A stretch of 64,000 nucleotides of DNA from NCBI GenBank assembly GCA_041690355.1, contig JAWLHK010000019.1:1-64000 (forward strand). Reading direction: 5' to 3'. This DNA comes from JAWLHK01 sp041690355 [NCBI: bacterium] (GTDB lineage: Bacteria > J088 > JAWLBW01). Below are positions 8,908 to 17,451 of the stretch, piece after piece (positions within the stretch are counted from its first letter, which is position 1; each line of letters starts with the position of its first letter). The position numbers were made by a program, and so were the translations under genes. The notes beneath the pieces were generated by a model. That model saw only the letters and a program-made list of their open reading frames with translations. It searched no databases and had not been told where the DNA came from.

Positions 8908-9520
8908 GCCCCGCCCCCTTGAACTCCGGCATGGTCGCGTGCCCTTCCGCCGAAATTCCTTCGCGGCGCACGACTTTCCACACGGTACGGAAAAGAATTT
9001 GCAGATCGAGCAGCACGCTCCAGTTCTCGACGTACCAGACGTCCAGGCGGAACCGATCATCCCACGAGAGGGCGTTGCGCCCGTTGATCTGGGCCCATCC
9101 GGTAATTCCCGGTTTGACTTCGTGACGGCGCGCCTGCTCCGGCGTGTACCGATCCAGATACTGCATGAGCAGCGGCCGCGGGCCGACCAGACTCATGTCG
9201 CCGCGCACCACGTTCCACAGCTCGGGAAGCTCGTCGAGGCTCGTGCCGCGCAGAAACCGCCCGAAGCGGGTCAGCCGCTGCTCGTCAGGGAGCAGGCTGC
9301 CGTCGGGGCCGCGCTCGTTCGTCATCGAGCGGAACTTGATCATGCGGAATGGGCGTCCCCCAATGCCGGGGCGCACCTGGGTGAAGAACGGCGGCCAGCC
9401 GTGAAAGACGAGCGTGAGCGCCGTCAGCACGAGCAGCACGGGCGACAGCACGAACAACCCGAAGGTCGCCGCGATCAAATCCAGGGCCCGCTTACACAGG
9501 CGCGCGATCAGGCGTGACAT
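8900..9520 (-). CDS. PglC/WcaJ-C-type monotopic phosphoglycosyl transferase
   Basis: A 206-residue protein matching the short, monotopic form (PglC size) rather than the ~460-residue polytopic WcaJ. A reentrant hydrophobic helix lies at ~12-40, followed by KFRSM (62-66). The catalytic Asp-Glu dyad is D96-E97 in TSLDELPELWN, then GDMSLVGPRP and PGITGWAQINGRN. It transfers a sugar-1-phosphate from a UDP-sugar to undecaprenyl phosphate, initiating repeat-unit assembly on the inner membrane. The start at 9520 is preferred over an open extension to 9667 because family homology begins here. It overlaps the upstream GT4 gene by 29 nt and the acetyltransferase by 8 nt. Confidence 0.92.
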   Translation of the reverse strand: MSRLIARLCKRALDLIAATFGLFVLSPVLLVLTALTLVFHGWPPFFTQVRPGIGGRPFRMIKFRSMTNERGPDGSLLPDEQRLTRFGRFLRGTSLDELPELWNVVRGDMSLVGPRPLLMQYLDRYTPEQARRHEVKPGITGWAQINGRNALSWDDRFRLDVWYVENWSVLLDLQILFRTVWKVVRREGISAEGHATMPEFKGAGHD

Positions 9521-10757
9521 CTCTCTCGATGGGTTGTCTGCCGGCGGCGGCGAGCAGCACGGCTTCGAGTTTGCGGGCCAGGGCGGTGCGATCGAATTCC
9601 TCGTCGGCCGCGCGACGGGCCGCCGCCCCCAGCGTGCGCAGACGTGCGGAGTCACCGAGAAGAGCATGAAGCTCGCGCGCCGCGGCGGCCGGGGCGTCGT
9701 TGGGAACCACGATGCCGGCGCCCGCCCGCTGCAGCATCTCGGCCTGCCAGCCCCCGTAGTTGATCAGGACCGGCGTGCCCGAAGCGAGCCCGTCGAACAG
9801 CTTGTTGGGCGACCCTTCCCAGAGCAGCGGATCGGGTCCCAGAAGAACCGTAGAGACCGTGGCGGCCGACAGCAGACCCGGCATCTTCTCCTTCGGGATC
9901 GGGCGCTCGAGCCAGAAGTTCTGCCCGAGCACCCCGAGTTCCCGCGCCCGCTTCTCGATGGCGTCGCGCTCGTATCCGTCGCCGATGACCAGAAAACGGA
10001 CCGACGGATCCAGCGACTTCATGTGGGCCGCCACTTCGGCCAGATAGCCGACGGCGTTGGCCTTGCCCAGCGTCCCCGCATAGCAGACCAGCGGGCCGCC
10101 GCGCAGATGCGGATAGTCCGCAAGAAACGCTTCGCCGGCTTCAGGGCCCACCTTGAAGCGCTCGTTGTCGGCGCTGTTCGGGATCACGGCGATCCGATCC
10201 GCCGGATACCCGGTGCGCTCGATTCCCGCCTGAATGGCCGGCGACAGCGCGACGACGCGAGCGGATCGATGATAAGCGAAGTGCTCGAGCACGCGTGCGG
10301 CCTTCACCAGAAGCGGATTCTTCAGGGCCCCCATGGCGATCGGCAGGTCGGGCCAGAGGTCGCGCACTTCGAAGACCATGGGGATCCGATGGCGCACGCT
10401 GGCGAGGAATCCCGGTACCGCGATCGTGAGCGGGGTACTGGTCGCGAAGATCACGTCGGGGTTGCCGCGCAGCGCCTCGAGGCCCGAGCGCAGCGCGAAC
10501 TCGCCGAACGCGAGCAGGCGCCGGCTGTAGCTCATCCGGTTCGAGTAGTCAGAACGGATGGCGACGACGTCGATGCCGTCGAGCGTAAGGGTGTTGCGCG
10601 GGGCGGTCAGCCCGTACCGCGCCGGAAAATAGGCCGTCGAGGTGACCATCGTCACCCGATGGCCCGCCGCGACCAGCCGGCGCGCCATCTCGTAGGAACG
10701 GGTGCCCCCGCTCGCATCGGGCGGAACGAAGTACTGGTGAAGGTAAAGAATATGCAT
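9492..10757 (-). CDS. WbuB-like GT4 glycosyltransferase
   Basis: A 421-residue GT-B fold enzyme. The N-terminus (MHILYLHQYFVPPDASGGTR) is the acceptor-binding strand-loop typical of WbuB-type GT4 enzymes. FEVRDLWPDLP lies at mid-protein, VCYAGTLGKANAV opens the donor domain, and EGSPNKLFDGLASGTPVL carries the E-x7-E-like nucleotide-sugar motif. It probably adds the second sugar to the undecaprenyl-linked primer made by the adjacent phosphoglycosyl transferase. The start at 10757 is chosen because the open upstream extension (to 10808) is not family-like. A promoter candidate lies 50-80 bp upstream, so this gene may head its own sub-operon with the next three. Confidence 0.9.
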   Translation of the reverse strand: MHILYLHQYFVPPDASGGTRSYEMARRLVAAGHRVTMVTSTAYFPARYGLTAPRNTLTLDGIDVVAIRSDYSNRMSYSRRLLAFGEFALRSGLEALRGNPDVIFATSTPLTIAVPGFLASVRHRIPMVFEVRDLWPDLPIAMGALKNPLLVKAARVLEHFAYHRSARVVALSPAIQAGIERTGYPADRIAVIPNSADNERFKVGPEAGEAFLADYPHLRGGPLVCYAGTLGKANAVGYLAEVAAHMKSLDPSVRFLVIGDGYERDAIEKRARELGVLGQNFWLERPIPKEKMPGLLSAATVSTVLLGPDPLLWEGSPNKLFDGLASGTPVLINYGGWQAEMLQRAGAGIVVPNDAPAAAARELHALLGDSARLRTLGAAARRAADEEFDRTALARKLEAVLLAAAGRQPIERDVTPDRAPV

Positions 10758-10806
10758 GGAAAACGCGGCGGCTCTCCGCCGGGAAAGCCCCCGGGCCGAA
10801 ACCGAC

Positions 10807-10836
10807 ATTGTATCGGCCCGCGCCGACCCCCTTCAA
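10807..10836 (-). promoter_or_regulatory. Putative internal promoter before the GT4 gene
   Basis: On the minus strand, TTGAAG (10836-10831), 18 bp, then TACAAT (10812-10807). The -10 matches 5 of 6 consensus bases. It lies in the 75-bp gap after the O-antigen ligase-like gene and would drive the GT4, phosphoglycosyl transferase, acetyltransferase and aminotransferase genes as a unit. Confidence 0.5.
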
Positions 10837-12062
10837 GTCGGCGCGGAGGCGACCGGCTGCGGATCGGGAGAGGACGAGCCTACGCGCAGCGGAAAACCGG
10901 CGCCGGCAAGGTGCAGGGCGTGGCCCGCAATCAGAAAGAACAGGACGCCGACCTCGCCGTCATAAAGATTCAGCTCGGTCAAACCGGCGACGACCATGGC
11001 GACAATCAGGGCTTCGCCAAGCCGCGCCGGACGCCCCCGGCTTCGGACAAACCCGAGAAACAGCCCCAGGTACAGCAAGAAGATCCCCGCCAGCCCGACT
11101 ACGCCCCCCTCGGCCAGCATGTGGAAGGGGACGCTGTGAGCGTGCCCCGCGGTCGCCTTGACGCCGGGGGGTACATAATCGGCGATTTCCTTCTTGAAGC
11201 GCCCTGGGCCCACCCCCGTCACGGGGTGATCGCCGGCCATGCGGGTCGCCGCCTTCCAGAGTTCCACGCGGTAGCCGATGTTGCGCCCGGCCTGCATGTC
11301 TTCGTCAATCTTCGCCATGCGGGCCCGCGTGGTCGGCAGCGCGAGAACCATAAGGCTGAAGATCACGAGCGCCGTGACCACGTAGCCGCGCCCGCGCCGG
11401 AAGCGGAAAACAGCCCAAACCCCCGCCGCGATGCCCCCCATCCAGGCCCCCCGCACGCCGCTGAGGGCAAGCATGAGCGCCGCAAGCGTCCAGCACGCAG
11501 CGGCTGCCCAGCGGGGCATCTTCACCAGCGCAGGCAGAAAGAGGGCGAGCATCATGACGCCCCCCTGGGTCATGGCGAGTCCCAGAAACGAACCCGTGCG
11601 CAGATTGGCGCCGTAGCGAATGGAGCGGTTGATCAGGCCGTCGAGCCACGCGAGCGAAACGCCTGCGACCTCGAGAATGCCGACGACGGAATTCGCGGCA
11701 AGGGCGACGAGCGGAATCACCCAGGCCCGGCCTGCGGGGCGTGCAAGAACGCCGGTTGCCGCCCAGACGAGCGCCAACATGCGCCAGTCCTTCGCGATGT
11801 AGCGGAAGCTGTGAGCGGGGTCCGGCGAAAATCCGGCGGCCACGATACGGCTGAGCAGGTACCCGCCGAGAAGTACCAGCCAGAGACGGTTTCCGGGAAG
11901 AGAGTAGCGGCGCAGCCAGAGGCCGGCGGCGGCCAGTACGAGCCCGGCGCCGAGAGCCGCGTTTACCGGCGCGATACCGAGAAAACAGGCGGCAAGCAGA
12001 CCGTACGCAGCCCAGATTTCCATCCGGGCGGCGGTCCGAATGGTCGGGGCCGTCTCAGTCAC
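10833..12062 (-). CDS. O-antigen ligase/polymerase family membrane protein (first copy)
   Basis: A 409-residue polytopic membrane protein with about ten or more hydrophobic segments. The large periplasmic loop holds ATRMAGDHPVTGVGPGRF and, about 25 residues on, GHAHSVPFHMLAEGGVVGL. This G-x-G-x-G-x-F ... H-x-x-(F/L)-x-x-x-x-x-E-x-G signature is that of the WaaL/Wzy_C family. It should polymerise repeat units or ligate glycan in the periplasm; the family signature does not separate the two roles. Its start overlaps the end of the Wzz-like gene by four bases (ATGA), a coupling that suggests it is the polymerase partner of that chain-length regulator (inference). Confidence 0.85.
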   Translation of the reverse strand: MTETAPTIRTAARMEIWAAYGLLAACFLGIAPVNAALGAGLVLAAAGLWLRRYSLPGNRLWLVLLGGYLLSRIVAAGFSPDPAHSFRYIAKDWRMLALVWAATGVLARPAGRAWVIPLVALAANSVVGILEVAGVSLAWLDGLINRSIRYGANLRTGSFLGLAMTQGGVMMLALFLPALVKMPRWAAAACWTLAALMLALSGVRGAWMGGIAAGVWAVFRFRRGRGYVVTALVIFSLMVLALPTTRARMAKIDEDMQAGRNIGYRVELWKAATRMAGDHPVTGVGPGRFKKEIADYVPPGVKATAGHAHSVPFHMLAEGGVVGLAGIFLLYLGLFLGFVRSRGRPARLGEALIVAMVVAGLTELNLYDGEVGVLFFLIAGHALHLAGAGFPLRVGSSSPDPQPVASAPT

Positions 12063-12880
12063 AAAGTAGCCTGAAGCCGCTTATTTCCGGCGCTGTGGCG
12101 CGCCGCTTCAAGGAGAAGCGCAATGAAAGCGCCCGTTACGAGGCCCAGGATCAATGCTGCAGCCAGAATCAAGGCGCGCATGGGACGCGCCGGGCCCTCC
12201 GGAGCGACCGGTTGCGACGCAAGCTTGGGAGGATGCTCGAGAAGGTCTTCCAGAACGACCTGACGGTCGGCAAGCTGGTTCTGAATCAGTGCAATGTTCT
12301 GCTGGAGTGACGACTGCTCGTAGATGTGCGTGAGAACCGCCATCTCGCCGCTCCGGGACGGGACGCCGCGGGTTTCGAGGTGCCGCAGAGAGGTCCTCGC
12401 GTTCTCGAGTACCTCGCGCATGGTCTCGATGCGGCTCGTTTCTACGGCGATGATCTTGTCGTAACGTGCCCGCAGGTCTGTCAGAAGCCGTCCGGAAGCC
12501 TCGCCGGCAAACGCCTTCACGCTTTCGGGGTCTTTACCCTCCACTACCATGGAAAGAAAAAGGTCAAGATTCCCTTTCCCCGCCTTGAACACCGAGACTT
12601 CATAGACCCTGGGGAAGGGCCGTTTCTCAGGCGAGCGCTCTTCGAGCTTGTGCTCAAGACTCAGCCTCGACAGCAACGAATCGGCGTTCTCGATGGGGTC
12701 GCCGGGGCGTTTGAAGCCGATTTCGACCACTGCCGTCGCCTCATAAATGGGTTCCGCAAAAAGCGTATAGAGCAGCCCTGCGAGAACAAAAACCGAGGTG
12801 CTCGTGGCGATGACCCATTTGCGGCGAGCGATGAAGCGAAGGAGATCAAACAGGTTCAGTTCTTGGGAATCGAGAGACAA
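12059..12880 (-). CDS. Wzz-like chain-length determinant
   Basis: A 273-residue polysaccharide co-polymerase. NLFDLLRFIARRKWVIA precedes TM1 (~24-44), then the EPIYEATAVVEIG strand typical of Wzz domains, a central periplasmic helical region, a proline-containing pre-TM segment and TM2 (~240-262). The C-terminus ends shortly after TM2, so there is no BY-kinase domain as in Wzc. It should set polymer length with a Wzy partner, most likely the overlapping downstream ligase-like gene. The start is TTG at 12880 with only a weak GTGAG upstream. Translation may depend on coupling to a 22-codon reading frame that ends 7 nt before it. Confidence 0.85.
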   Translation of the reverse strand: MSLDSQELNLFDLLRFIARRKWVIATSTSVFVLAGLLYTLFAEPIYEATAVVEIGFKRPGDPIENADSLLSRLSLEHKLEERSPEKRPFPRVYEVSVFKAGKGNLDLFLSMVVEGKDPESVKAFAGEASGRLLTDLRARYDKIIAVETSRIETMREVLENARTSLRHLETRGVPSRSGEMAVLTHIYEQSSLQQNIALIQNQLADRQVVLEDLLEHPPKLASQPVAPEGPARPMRALILAAALILGLVTGAFIALLLEAARHSAGNKRLQATL

Positions 12881-12887
12881 GTTTTAC

Positions 12888-12956
12888 TCACGGTTGTGCG
12901 GTCACCGAAAGGAGACAGGATATCAGAAATGAACTCGCCCGGAAAAACGGCTTCAT
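12888..12956 (-). CDS. Possible 22-codon micro-ORF between lyase and wzz genes
   Basis: An ATG at 12956 overlaps the lyase stop (ATGA) and opens a 22-codon frame ending in TGA at 12888, 7 nt before the TTG of the Wzz-like gene. The peptide starts MKPFFR, has a hydrophobic middle (SSFLISCLLSV) and ends TAQP, so it resembles a bare signal peptide or small membrane peptide. It fills the whole gap between two genes with coupling-type junctions on both sides. It may only relay ribosomes, or it may be chance. Confidence 0.3.
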   Translation of the reverse strand: MKPFFRASSFLISCLLSVTAQP

Positions 12957-15052
12957 GCGCCGGTAGCGGAAACCGTCGCACGGTTGACAATCCCTGATGT
13001 GCCGGGTTGCCATCCGACGGAAAACTTCACCCGTTGACCCGAATGAAGAAACTGAACACCGTCCGGGTGAACCACGGCTTCCTCGCCGCCAAACACCGTC
13101 ACGACGTGCCACAACCGGGACCGGATGTTCCCCTGGAGGCGCCAGGCCGCTTTACGCTCGAGGTAACGGCGAGAAATCCATGCAGCGGGACCCGTGTCCG
13201 CACCGCCTTGGATCAGGCGCCACTCTACCGCCGGAAAAGATGCAATGGTAATGGAATAGGGAAGGCCGCCGACCTCGCCTTCGAGGCGCCGTTCGGCCTC
13301 CCGAAACACCGCGCCGGCAGGCAGGTCCAGATTCCAACCCATCTCCATGCTCAGGTCGGCGTCAGCCTCGAGCGCATCGAGAACCACGTACGCATCCCGG
13401 AAGCGGAACACGCCGCGCCTCTGGCGCACGGGAACTGGTCCGCGCAGAAACGCGTCGTGCTCGAACTCGACGTACTCCACATCTCCCTCTGCGAAATCGG
13501 CGATCTTCGTCGAGCTGACCCAGTCATACCAGAGAAAGCGCGACCCGCGCCGCATCTGTTCACGCCCCTGCGGGGCGGCGACGTTATGCACGGCCGTCGA
13601 CACCAGGCTGTTGTTCCACGGCGGCGGCGAATTGTAGGAATAGGTTCCCGGATCGAAAGCCAGGTTTACCCCCCGAACACGCAGGTCGACATGCAGGTTG
13701 TCGCATTGCGACGGACGCGTCCGGTAGGTCGTCGCGCGCAGAAACGCACAGGAGTCGGGTCCGCGCAGCGTATAGTAGCCGCTGGTTTCTGCCCGGAGCG
13801 AAGGAACCGGGGGCGGGGTCGAAGCCGCTCCGTGTGGCATCGAGTCAACGCCCGACAGCCACAGAACGATCTCGTCGTGCGCCCCCGCGGGAAACGGCGG
13901 AGCCGCTTGAAGCGCGTACCCGGCCAGCTGCAGCGATGGACGAAAGTCGGGATAGTCCGACGACGCGAGCGCGAACAGGCGGGCGCCGTCGTTGGCGCCG
14001 TAGTTCGGCAGTTCGCCCGTGGCCGGATCGAGGAGTGCGGAGAGGAAGTCCGCGGACCGGCGCACGGCGTCTCGAATATCGTCTGCCAGCCGGACGTTCG
14101 CGGCGCGGCTCGCCAGGAGCGTCCAGGACAACAGGTCGAGCGCCAGACGATGGTAATTGAGGGACTGTTGAATATACCCCCCGTCGGCGGCGAACTGCTC
14201 GCGCACGAGCTCCCGGAGAAGCCGGGCACCGGTTTTACGCCAGTGCGCGGCGCGGGGATGGCGGGCAAGGACGATGCCGCCGGTCAGCAGACCGATGGCC
14301 TCACTGAGCCCGTGGTTGTTGCGCTGCGAAAGCGCATACGTGATATTCGCTTCCACGCGGTGCACGCTCGCCAGCAGGGCGCGTCCCAGCATCCGCTTTC
14401 GCTCGGGCGTCGTCGCCGAGGTCGGCTCGAGCATCGCCGTGGCCAGCAGCCAGGAGATCATGCGCAGGCTCGTCTCCTGCCCGCATTTCCAGTTCGGCCC
14501 CCGGTTCGGCGGGTTGGCGGCCATCCAGCTCTCGAAGGCCTGCCAGAACCCCTCGGCGAACCGCTCGTCGCCCGTGGCCGCGTAGGCGCGGGCGAGCGTG
14601 TGGCCGAAGGTAAACCGCGAAGGTTCCCAGACAGTCTTGATGTCACCGAGCGTGGGAGAAAGATCGGGGACCTGTGTCCAATGGCAATCGGCAGGGAATT
14701 CAGCGCCGGTCAAGGCATGCGCGTGCCAACGGGGCGGAAATCCGACGTCGAAGACGGGCCCCGAAAAATAGCGGATGCGCCCGGCGAGAATCTCTTCTCC
14801 TTCGCGCACAATCGCGGCGGCATCGACGCCCAGCGTTTCAAGGTACCGACGATATTCCTCGGGTTCCCCCACCGGGCGGACCCAGGGAACCAGGATTTCG
14901 CCGTCATAGCCGGCAACCGCTTCCCAGGCAGCGACAGGGGTCCGGCGCCGGAGGATCCCCGCGCGAAGTTCGGCTTCGTAGCGTAGCCGTCTGCGCAGAC
15001 CGCGAACGCCGAAGGTCCGCACGGTGGTCCAGGAATCGCGCAGAAACGCCAT
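12953..15052 (-). CDS. Heparinase II/III-type polysaccharide lyase inside the assembly operon
   Basis: A 699-residue protein. The N-terminal half is an alpha-helical toroid (TRP, W and NNHGLSEA motifs; NNHGL is typical of heparinase II/III-like lyases). The C-terminal half, from ~440, is beta-rich and contains CDNLHVDLRVRGVNLAFDPG and STAVHNVAAP. No signal peptide is visible, so export is unclear. It follows the two-domain oxidoreductase with a 10-nt gap. The pairing of these two families inside exopolysaccharide clusters is one I recall from other genomes. It might trim or edit polymer, or act in uronate-type modification; substrate unknown. The ATG at 15052 is preferred to a TTG two codons earlier. 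Confidence 0.82.
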   Translation of the reverse strand: MAFLRDSWTTVRTFGVRGLRRRLRYEAELRAGILRRRTPVAAWEAVAGYDGEILVPWVRPVGEPEEYRRYLETLGVDAAAIVREGEEILAGRIRYFSGPVFDVGFPPRWHAHALTGAEFPADCHWTQVPDLSPTLGDIKTVWEPSRFTFGHTLARAYAATGDERFAEGFWQAFESWMAANPPNRGPNWKCGQETSLRMISWLLATAMLEPTSATTPERKRMLGRALLASVHRVEANITYALSQRNNHGLSEAIGLLTGGIVLARHPRAAHWRKTGARLLRELVREQFAADGGYIQQSLNYHRLALDLLSWTLLASRAANVRLADDIRDAVRRSADFLSALLDPATGELPNYGANDGARLFALASSDYPDFRPSLQLAGYALQAAPPFPAGAHDEIVLWLSGVDSMPHGAASTPPPVPSLRAETSGYYTLRGPDSCAFLRATTYRTRPSQCDNLHVDLRVRGVNLAFDPGTYSYNSPPPWNNSLVSTAVHNVAAPQGREQMRRGSRFLWYDWVSSTKIADFAEGDVEYVEFEHDAFLRGPVPVRQRRGVFRFRDAYVVLDALEADADLSMEMGWNLDLPAGAVFREAERRLEGEVGGLPYSITIASFPAVEWRLIQGGADTGPAAWISRRYLERKAAWRLQGNIRSRLWHVVTVFGGEEAVVHPDGVQFLHSGQRVKFSVGWQPGTSGIVNRATVSATGA

Positions 15053-15062
15053 CGGCAACCGT

Positions 15063-17204
15063 TCAGCCGGCGTTCTCGACGGCGTCGAAGCTGGCGCGGG
15101 TCACTTCAAAGATCTCTTCCGCGGGAATCGGCGCGGGGGTCTTGCCGCGCACCGCATCCAGAAAGGCCTCGACGCCGGCCGCGTGCCCCTTATCCTGCGA
15201 CATCAGGCGCTTCTTCTTGAACCCCTTCACCCCCCACGCGTCGAGCGCGCGGAAGTTGTCGAGCGCATAGATGCGGCCGGCCGCAAAGACTTCCAGGCGT
15301 TCCTTGGGGAACCCCTTGTGGCCGTTGGCGAAGTAATGCACGGTGCCGATGGATCCGTCTTCGAAGCGGAGCGTGATGGTCATCTTGTCTTCGGTCACGG
15401 CGAGGGCGTCGCTGCGCACCTTCATGGTCTGCACCTGTGCAATCGGCGCAGCGGCGAGATGGCGCAGCAGGTCGATGAAGTGGCAGGCTTCACCGATGAT
15501 GCGTCCGCCGCCGACGTCGCGATCGTGCACCCAGTGGTTCGCCGGAATGTCGCCGGCGTTGACGAGCATCGTAAACGTCTTGGGCTCGCGCACGGCGTCG
15601 AGCGACTTCTTGAGCGCAATCGTCAGCGGCGAGAAACGGCGGTTGAAGCCGACGCCGAGCACGGGGCCCTTCTCTCCGCCGGCTTCCCGCCAGGCCGCTT
15701 CGACGGCCGCCAGCTCTTCGCGGGTCAGGGCGAGCGGCTTCTCGACGAAGACGTGCTTGCCGGCCTTGAGCGCGCGGATAGCCAGATCGGCGTGGCTGTC
15801 GTGGCGCGTCAGGATGAAAACGGTATCCACCTCGCGGCTGCCGAAGACTTCGTCGACGTCGCTGGCGGCCGTGCGGAACCCGGCCGAGCGGGCCGTGAGC
15901 GCACTGTTGAGCCCGCCGCTCGAGACGATCATCTCCAGCGAGGCGTCGGCCTTCTTCAACGCCGGAATGAGCACCTGCCGCCCATAGTTTCCGGCGCCGA
16001 TGACGGCGACCGCGGGGCGATCAGTGCGGCGCGGTGCCTCCGAGACGGAAACCACCCGTTCGAGCAGCTTCTCCTTCGGTTCTCCCGCGGGCCGTTCGTA
16101 CTGGAGCACGATGCCGAGCGAGTCGCCGCCGCCCACGAGCAGATCGTAGGCCTTCGGCGCCTCGGCGAAGGGGAACCGGTGCGAAATCAGGCTCTCGAGC
16201 GCCAGCTTCTTCTCGGCCAGCATGTCGAGCACGGCTTCAAAATTGCGTTCGGCGGTCCAGCGCACGAAACCGATGGGGTAATCGAGCCCGCGCTGTTCGT
16301 AGTTCGCGTCGTAGCGGCCGGGACCGTAGGAACACGAGACCTGGAACGAAAGCTCCTTCTCATAGAAATCCTGGCGCTTCAGCTCCAGCCCCGTGACCCC
16401 GACGAGCACGATGCGCCCGCGCTTGCGGCACATCGAGGCTGCCTGGTGCATGGGTTCCGACGAGTCGGTGGCGGCGGTCACGAGCACGCCGTCGACGCCG
16501 CGCCCCTTCGAGAACTGCAGGGCGGCCGCGACCGGATCTTCGCCGGCGGCCAGATTCACCGTGTCGGCGCCGAAGGAGCGGGCCATCGCCAGCCGGTCGG
16601 CCGAGAAGTCGGCGCCGAGCACACGGCATCCCTGGGCGCGCAGAAGCTGCACGGTCACGAGCCCGATGAGGCCGAGCCCCATGACCACGAACGATTCTCC
16701 CAGCTCGGGCCGAGCGAGGCGCATCCCCTCGAGGCCGATGGAGGCGAGCACCGTGAAAGCGGCCTGCTCGTCGGGGATCTCGGCGCCTTCGGGAATCTTC
16801 GCGCACAGATTGCGCGGCACCATGACGAGTTCCGCATGCGGACCGTTGGAGACGACGCGATCGCCGGGACGCAGGTCTTCGACCCCTGCGCCCACCTCAA
16901 CGACGACGCCGGCATTGCAATAGCCGAGGGGAATCGGCTGCGCCAGCTTCGACCGCACAGCCTCGATCGTCGGCATGAGTCCGTCGGTGCGCACCTTTTC
17001 GAACACCTGGGCGACCTTATCCGGCTGCTGGCGCACCTTGTTGATCAGGTTCGCGCGCCCGAAGTCGAGCAGCATGCGTTCGGTACCGGCCGAGAGCACC
17101 GAGGCCGCGGTCCGAATGAGCACGTGGCCGCGGGCGGGCCGGGGGGCGGGCACGTCGAGCAGTTCGACGGCGCCGGAATCGAGAGACTGGACAATCTGCT
17201 TCAT
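15063..17204 (-). CDS. Two-domain oxidoreductase: zinc-type dehydrogenase fused to Gfo/Idh/MocA
   Basis: A 713-residue fusion. Residues ~1-365 are a medium-chain dehydrogenase (SAGTERMLLDFG, GYCNAGVVVEVG, a nucleotide fold with GLGLIGLVTVQLL). Residues ~385-713 are a Gfo/Idh/MocA domain with AVIGAGNYGRQVLIPAL, HVFVEKPLALTREEL and GGGRIIGEACHFIDLLRHL. Both halves bind NAD(P). The fusion is a known type in exopolysaccharide loci, usually beside a heparinase-like lyase, exactly as here; its substrate is not established to my knowledge. A C4/C5 uronic-acid redox step is one possibility. It is the first gene after a 247-bp gap and probably has its own promoter. Confidence 0.88.
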   Translation of the reverse strand: MKQIVQSLDSGAVELLDVPAPRPARGHVLIRTAASVLSAGTERMLLDFGRANLINKVRQQPDKVAQVFEKVRTDGLMPTIEAVRSKLAQPIPLGYCNAGVVVEVGAGVEDLRPGDRVVSNGPHAELVMVPRNLCAKIPEGAEIPDEQAAFTVLASIGLEGMRLARPELGESFVVMGLGLIGLVTVQLLRAQGCRVLGADFSADRLAMARSFGADTVNLAAGEDPVAAALQFSKGRGVDGVLVTAATDSSEPMHQAASMCRKRGRIVLVGVTGLELKRQDFYEKELSFQVSCSYGPGRYDANYEQRGLDYPIGFVRWTAERNFEAVLDMLAEKKLALESLISHRFPFAEAPKAYDLLVGGGDSLGIVLQYERPAGEPKEKLLERVVSVSEAPRRTDRPAVAVIGAGNYGRQVLIPALKKADASLEMIVSSGGLNSALTARSAGFRTAASDVDEVFGSREVDTVFILTRHDSHADLAIRALKAGKHVFVEKPLALTREELAAVEAAWREAGGEKGPVLGVGFNRRFSPLTIALKKSLDAVREPKTFTMLVNAGDIPANHWVHDRDVGGGRIIGEACHFIDLLRHLAAAPIAQVQTMKVRSDALAVTEDKMTITLRFEDGSIGTVHYFANGHKGFPKERLEVFAAGRIYALDNFRALDAWGVKGFKKKRLMSQDKGHAAGVEAFLDAVRGKTPAPIPAEEIFEVTRASFDAVENAG

Positions 17205-17243
17205 GAACGCCTGAAATTCCGGAGGAGGACGGAGAAACCAACC

Positions 17244-17252
17244 AGTCTAACA
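17244..17252 (-). promoter_or_regulatory. Extended -10 (TGTTAGACT) before the oxidoreductase gene, with adjacent inverted repeat
   Basis: The minus strand reads TGTTAGACT at 17252-17244, giving a transcript start near 17237 and a leader of about 33 nt. No clear -35 exists. Just upstream, GGGACC-CTGGA-GGTCCC (17257-17273) is a perfect 6-bp inverted repeat with a 5-bp spacer covering the -20 to -36 region, a plausible operator. Confidence 0.4.
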
Positions 17253-17316
17253 CACCGGGACCCTGGAGGTCCCACGGTGGGATGGCGGGCGCCCGGGGTG
17301 GCCTCGGGTGCGGCTT

Positions 17317-17354
17317 GGGACTGGGGAGACTGGGGAGCATGGGGGACTGGGGGG
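17317..17354 (+). repeat. Nonamer tandem repeat with G-quadruplex pattern
   Basis: Four 9-bp units (gactgggga, gactgggga, gcatggggg, actgggggg) at 17319-17354, preceded by ggg. The five G-runs of 3 to 6 are separated by loops of 3 or 5 nt, fitting the G3+N1-7 quadruplex rule. The G-rich strand is the template strand of the flanking minus-strand genes. The remainder of 17205-17451 holds no gene I can support. Confidence 0.7.
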
Positions 17355-17451
17355 CGGCGCGTGCTCGCTGCGCGGCCCCCACGGCGGTGCACCATGTGCT
17401 CGATGACGCCCCCGGGGGAGTATTCCGTGACGGAAGTCCTTGAGCAAACCC

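Noticed and set aside
9414-12074. 886-codon plus-strand open frame
   Set aside because: Opposite three well-motifed polysaccharide genes with overlapping ends; no recognisable fold.
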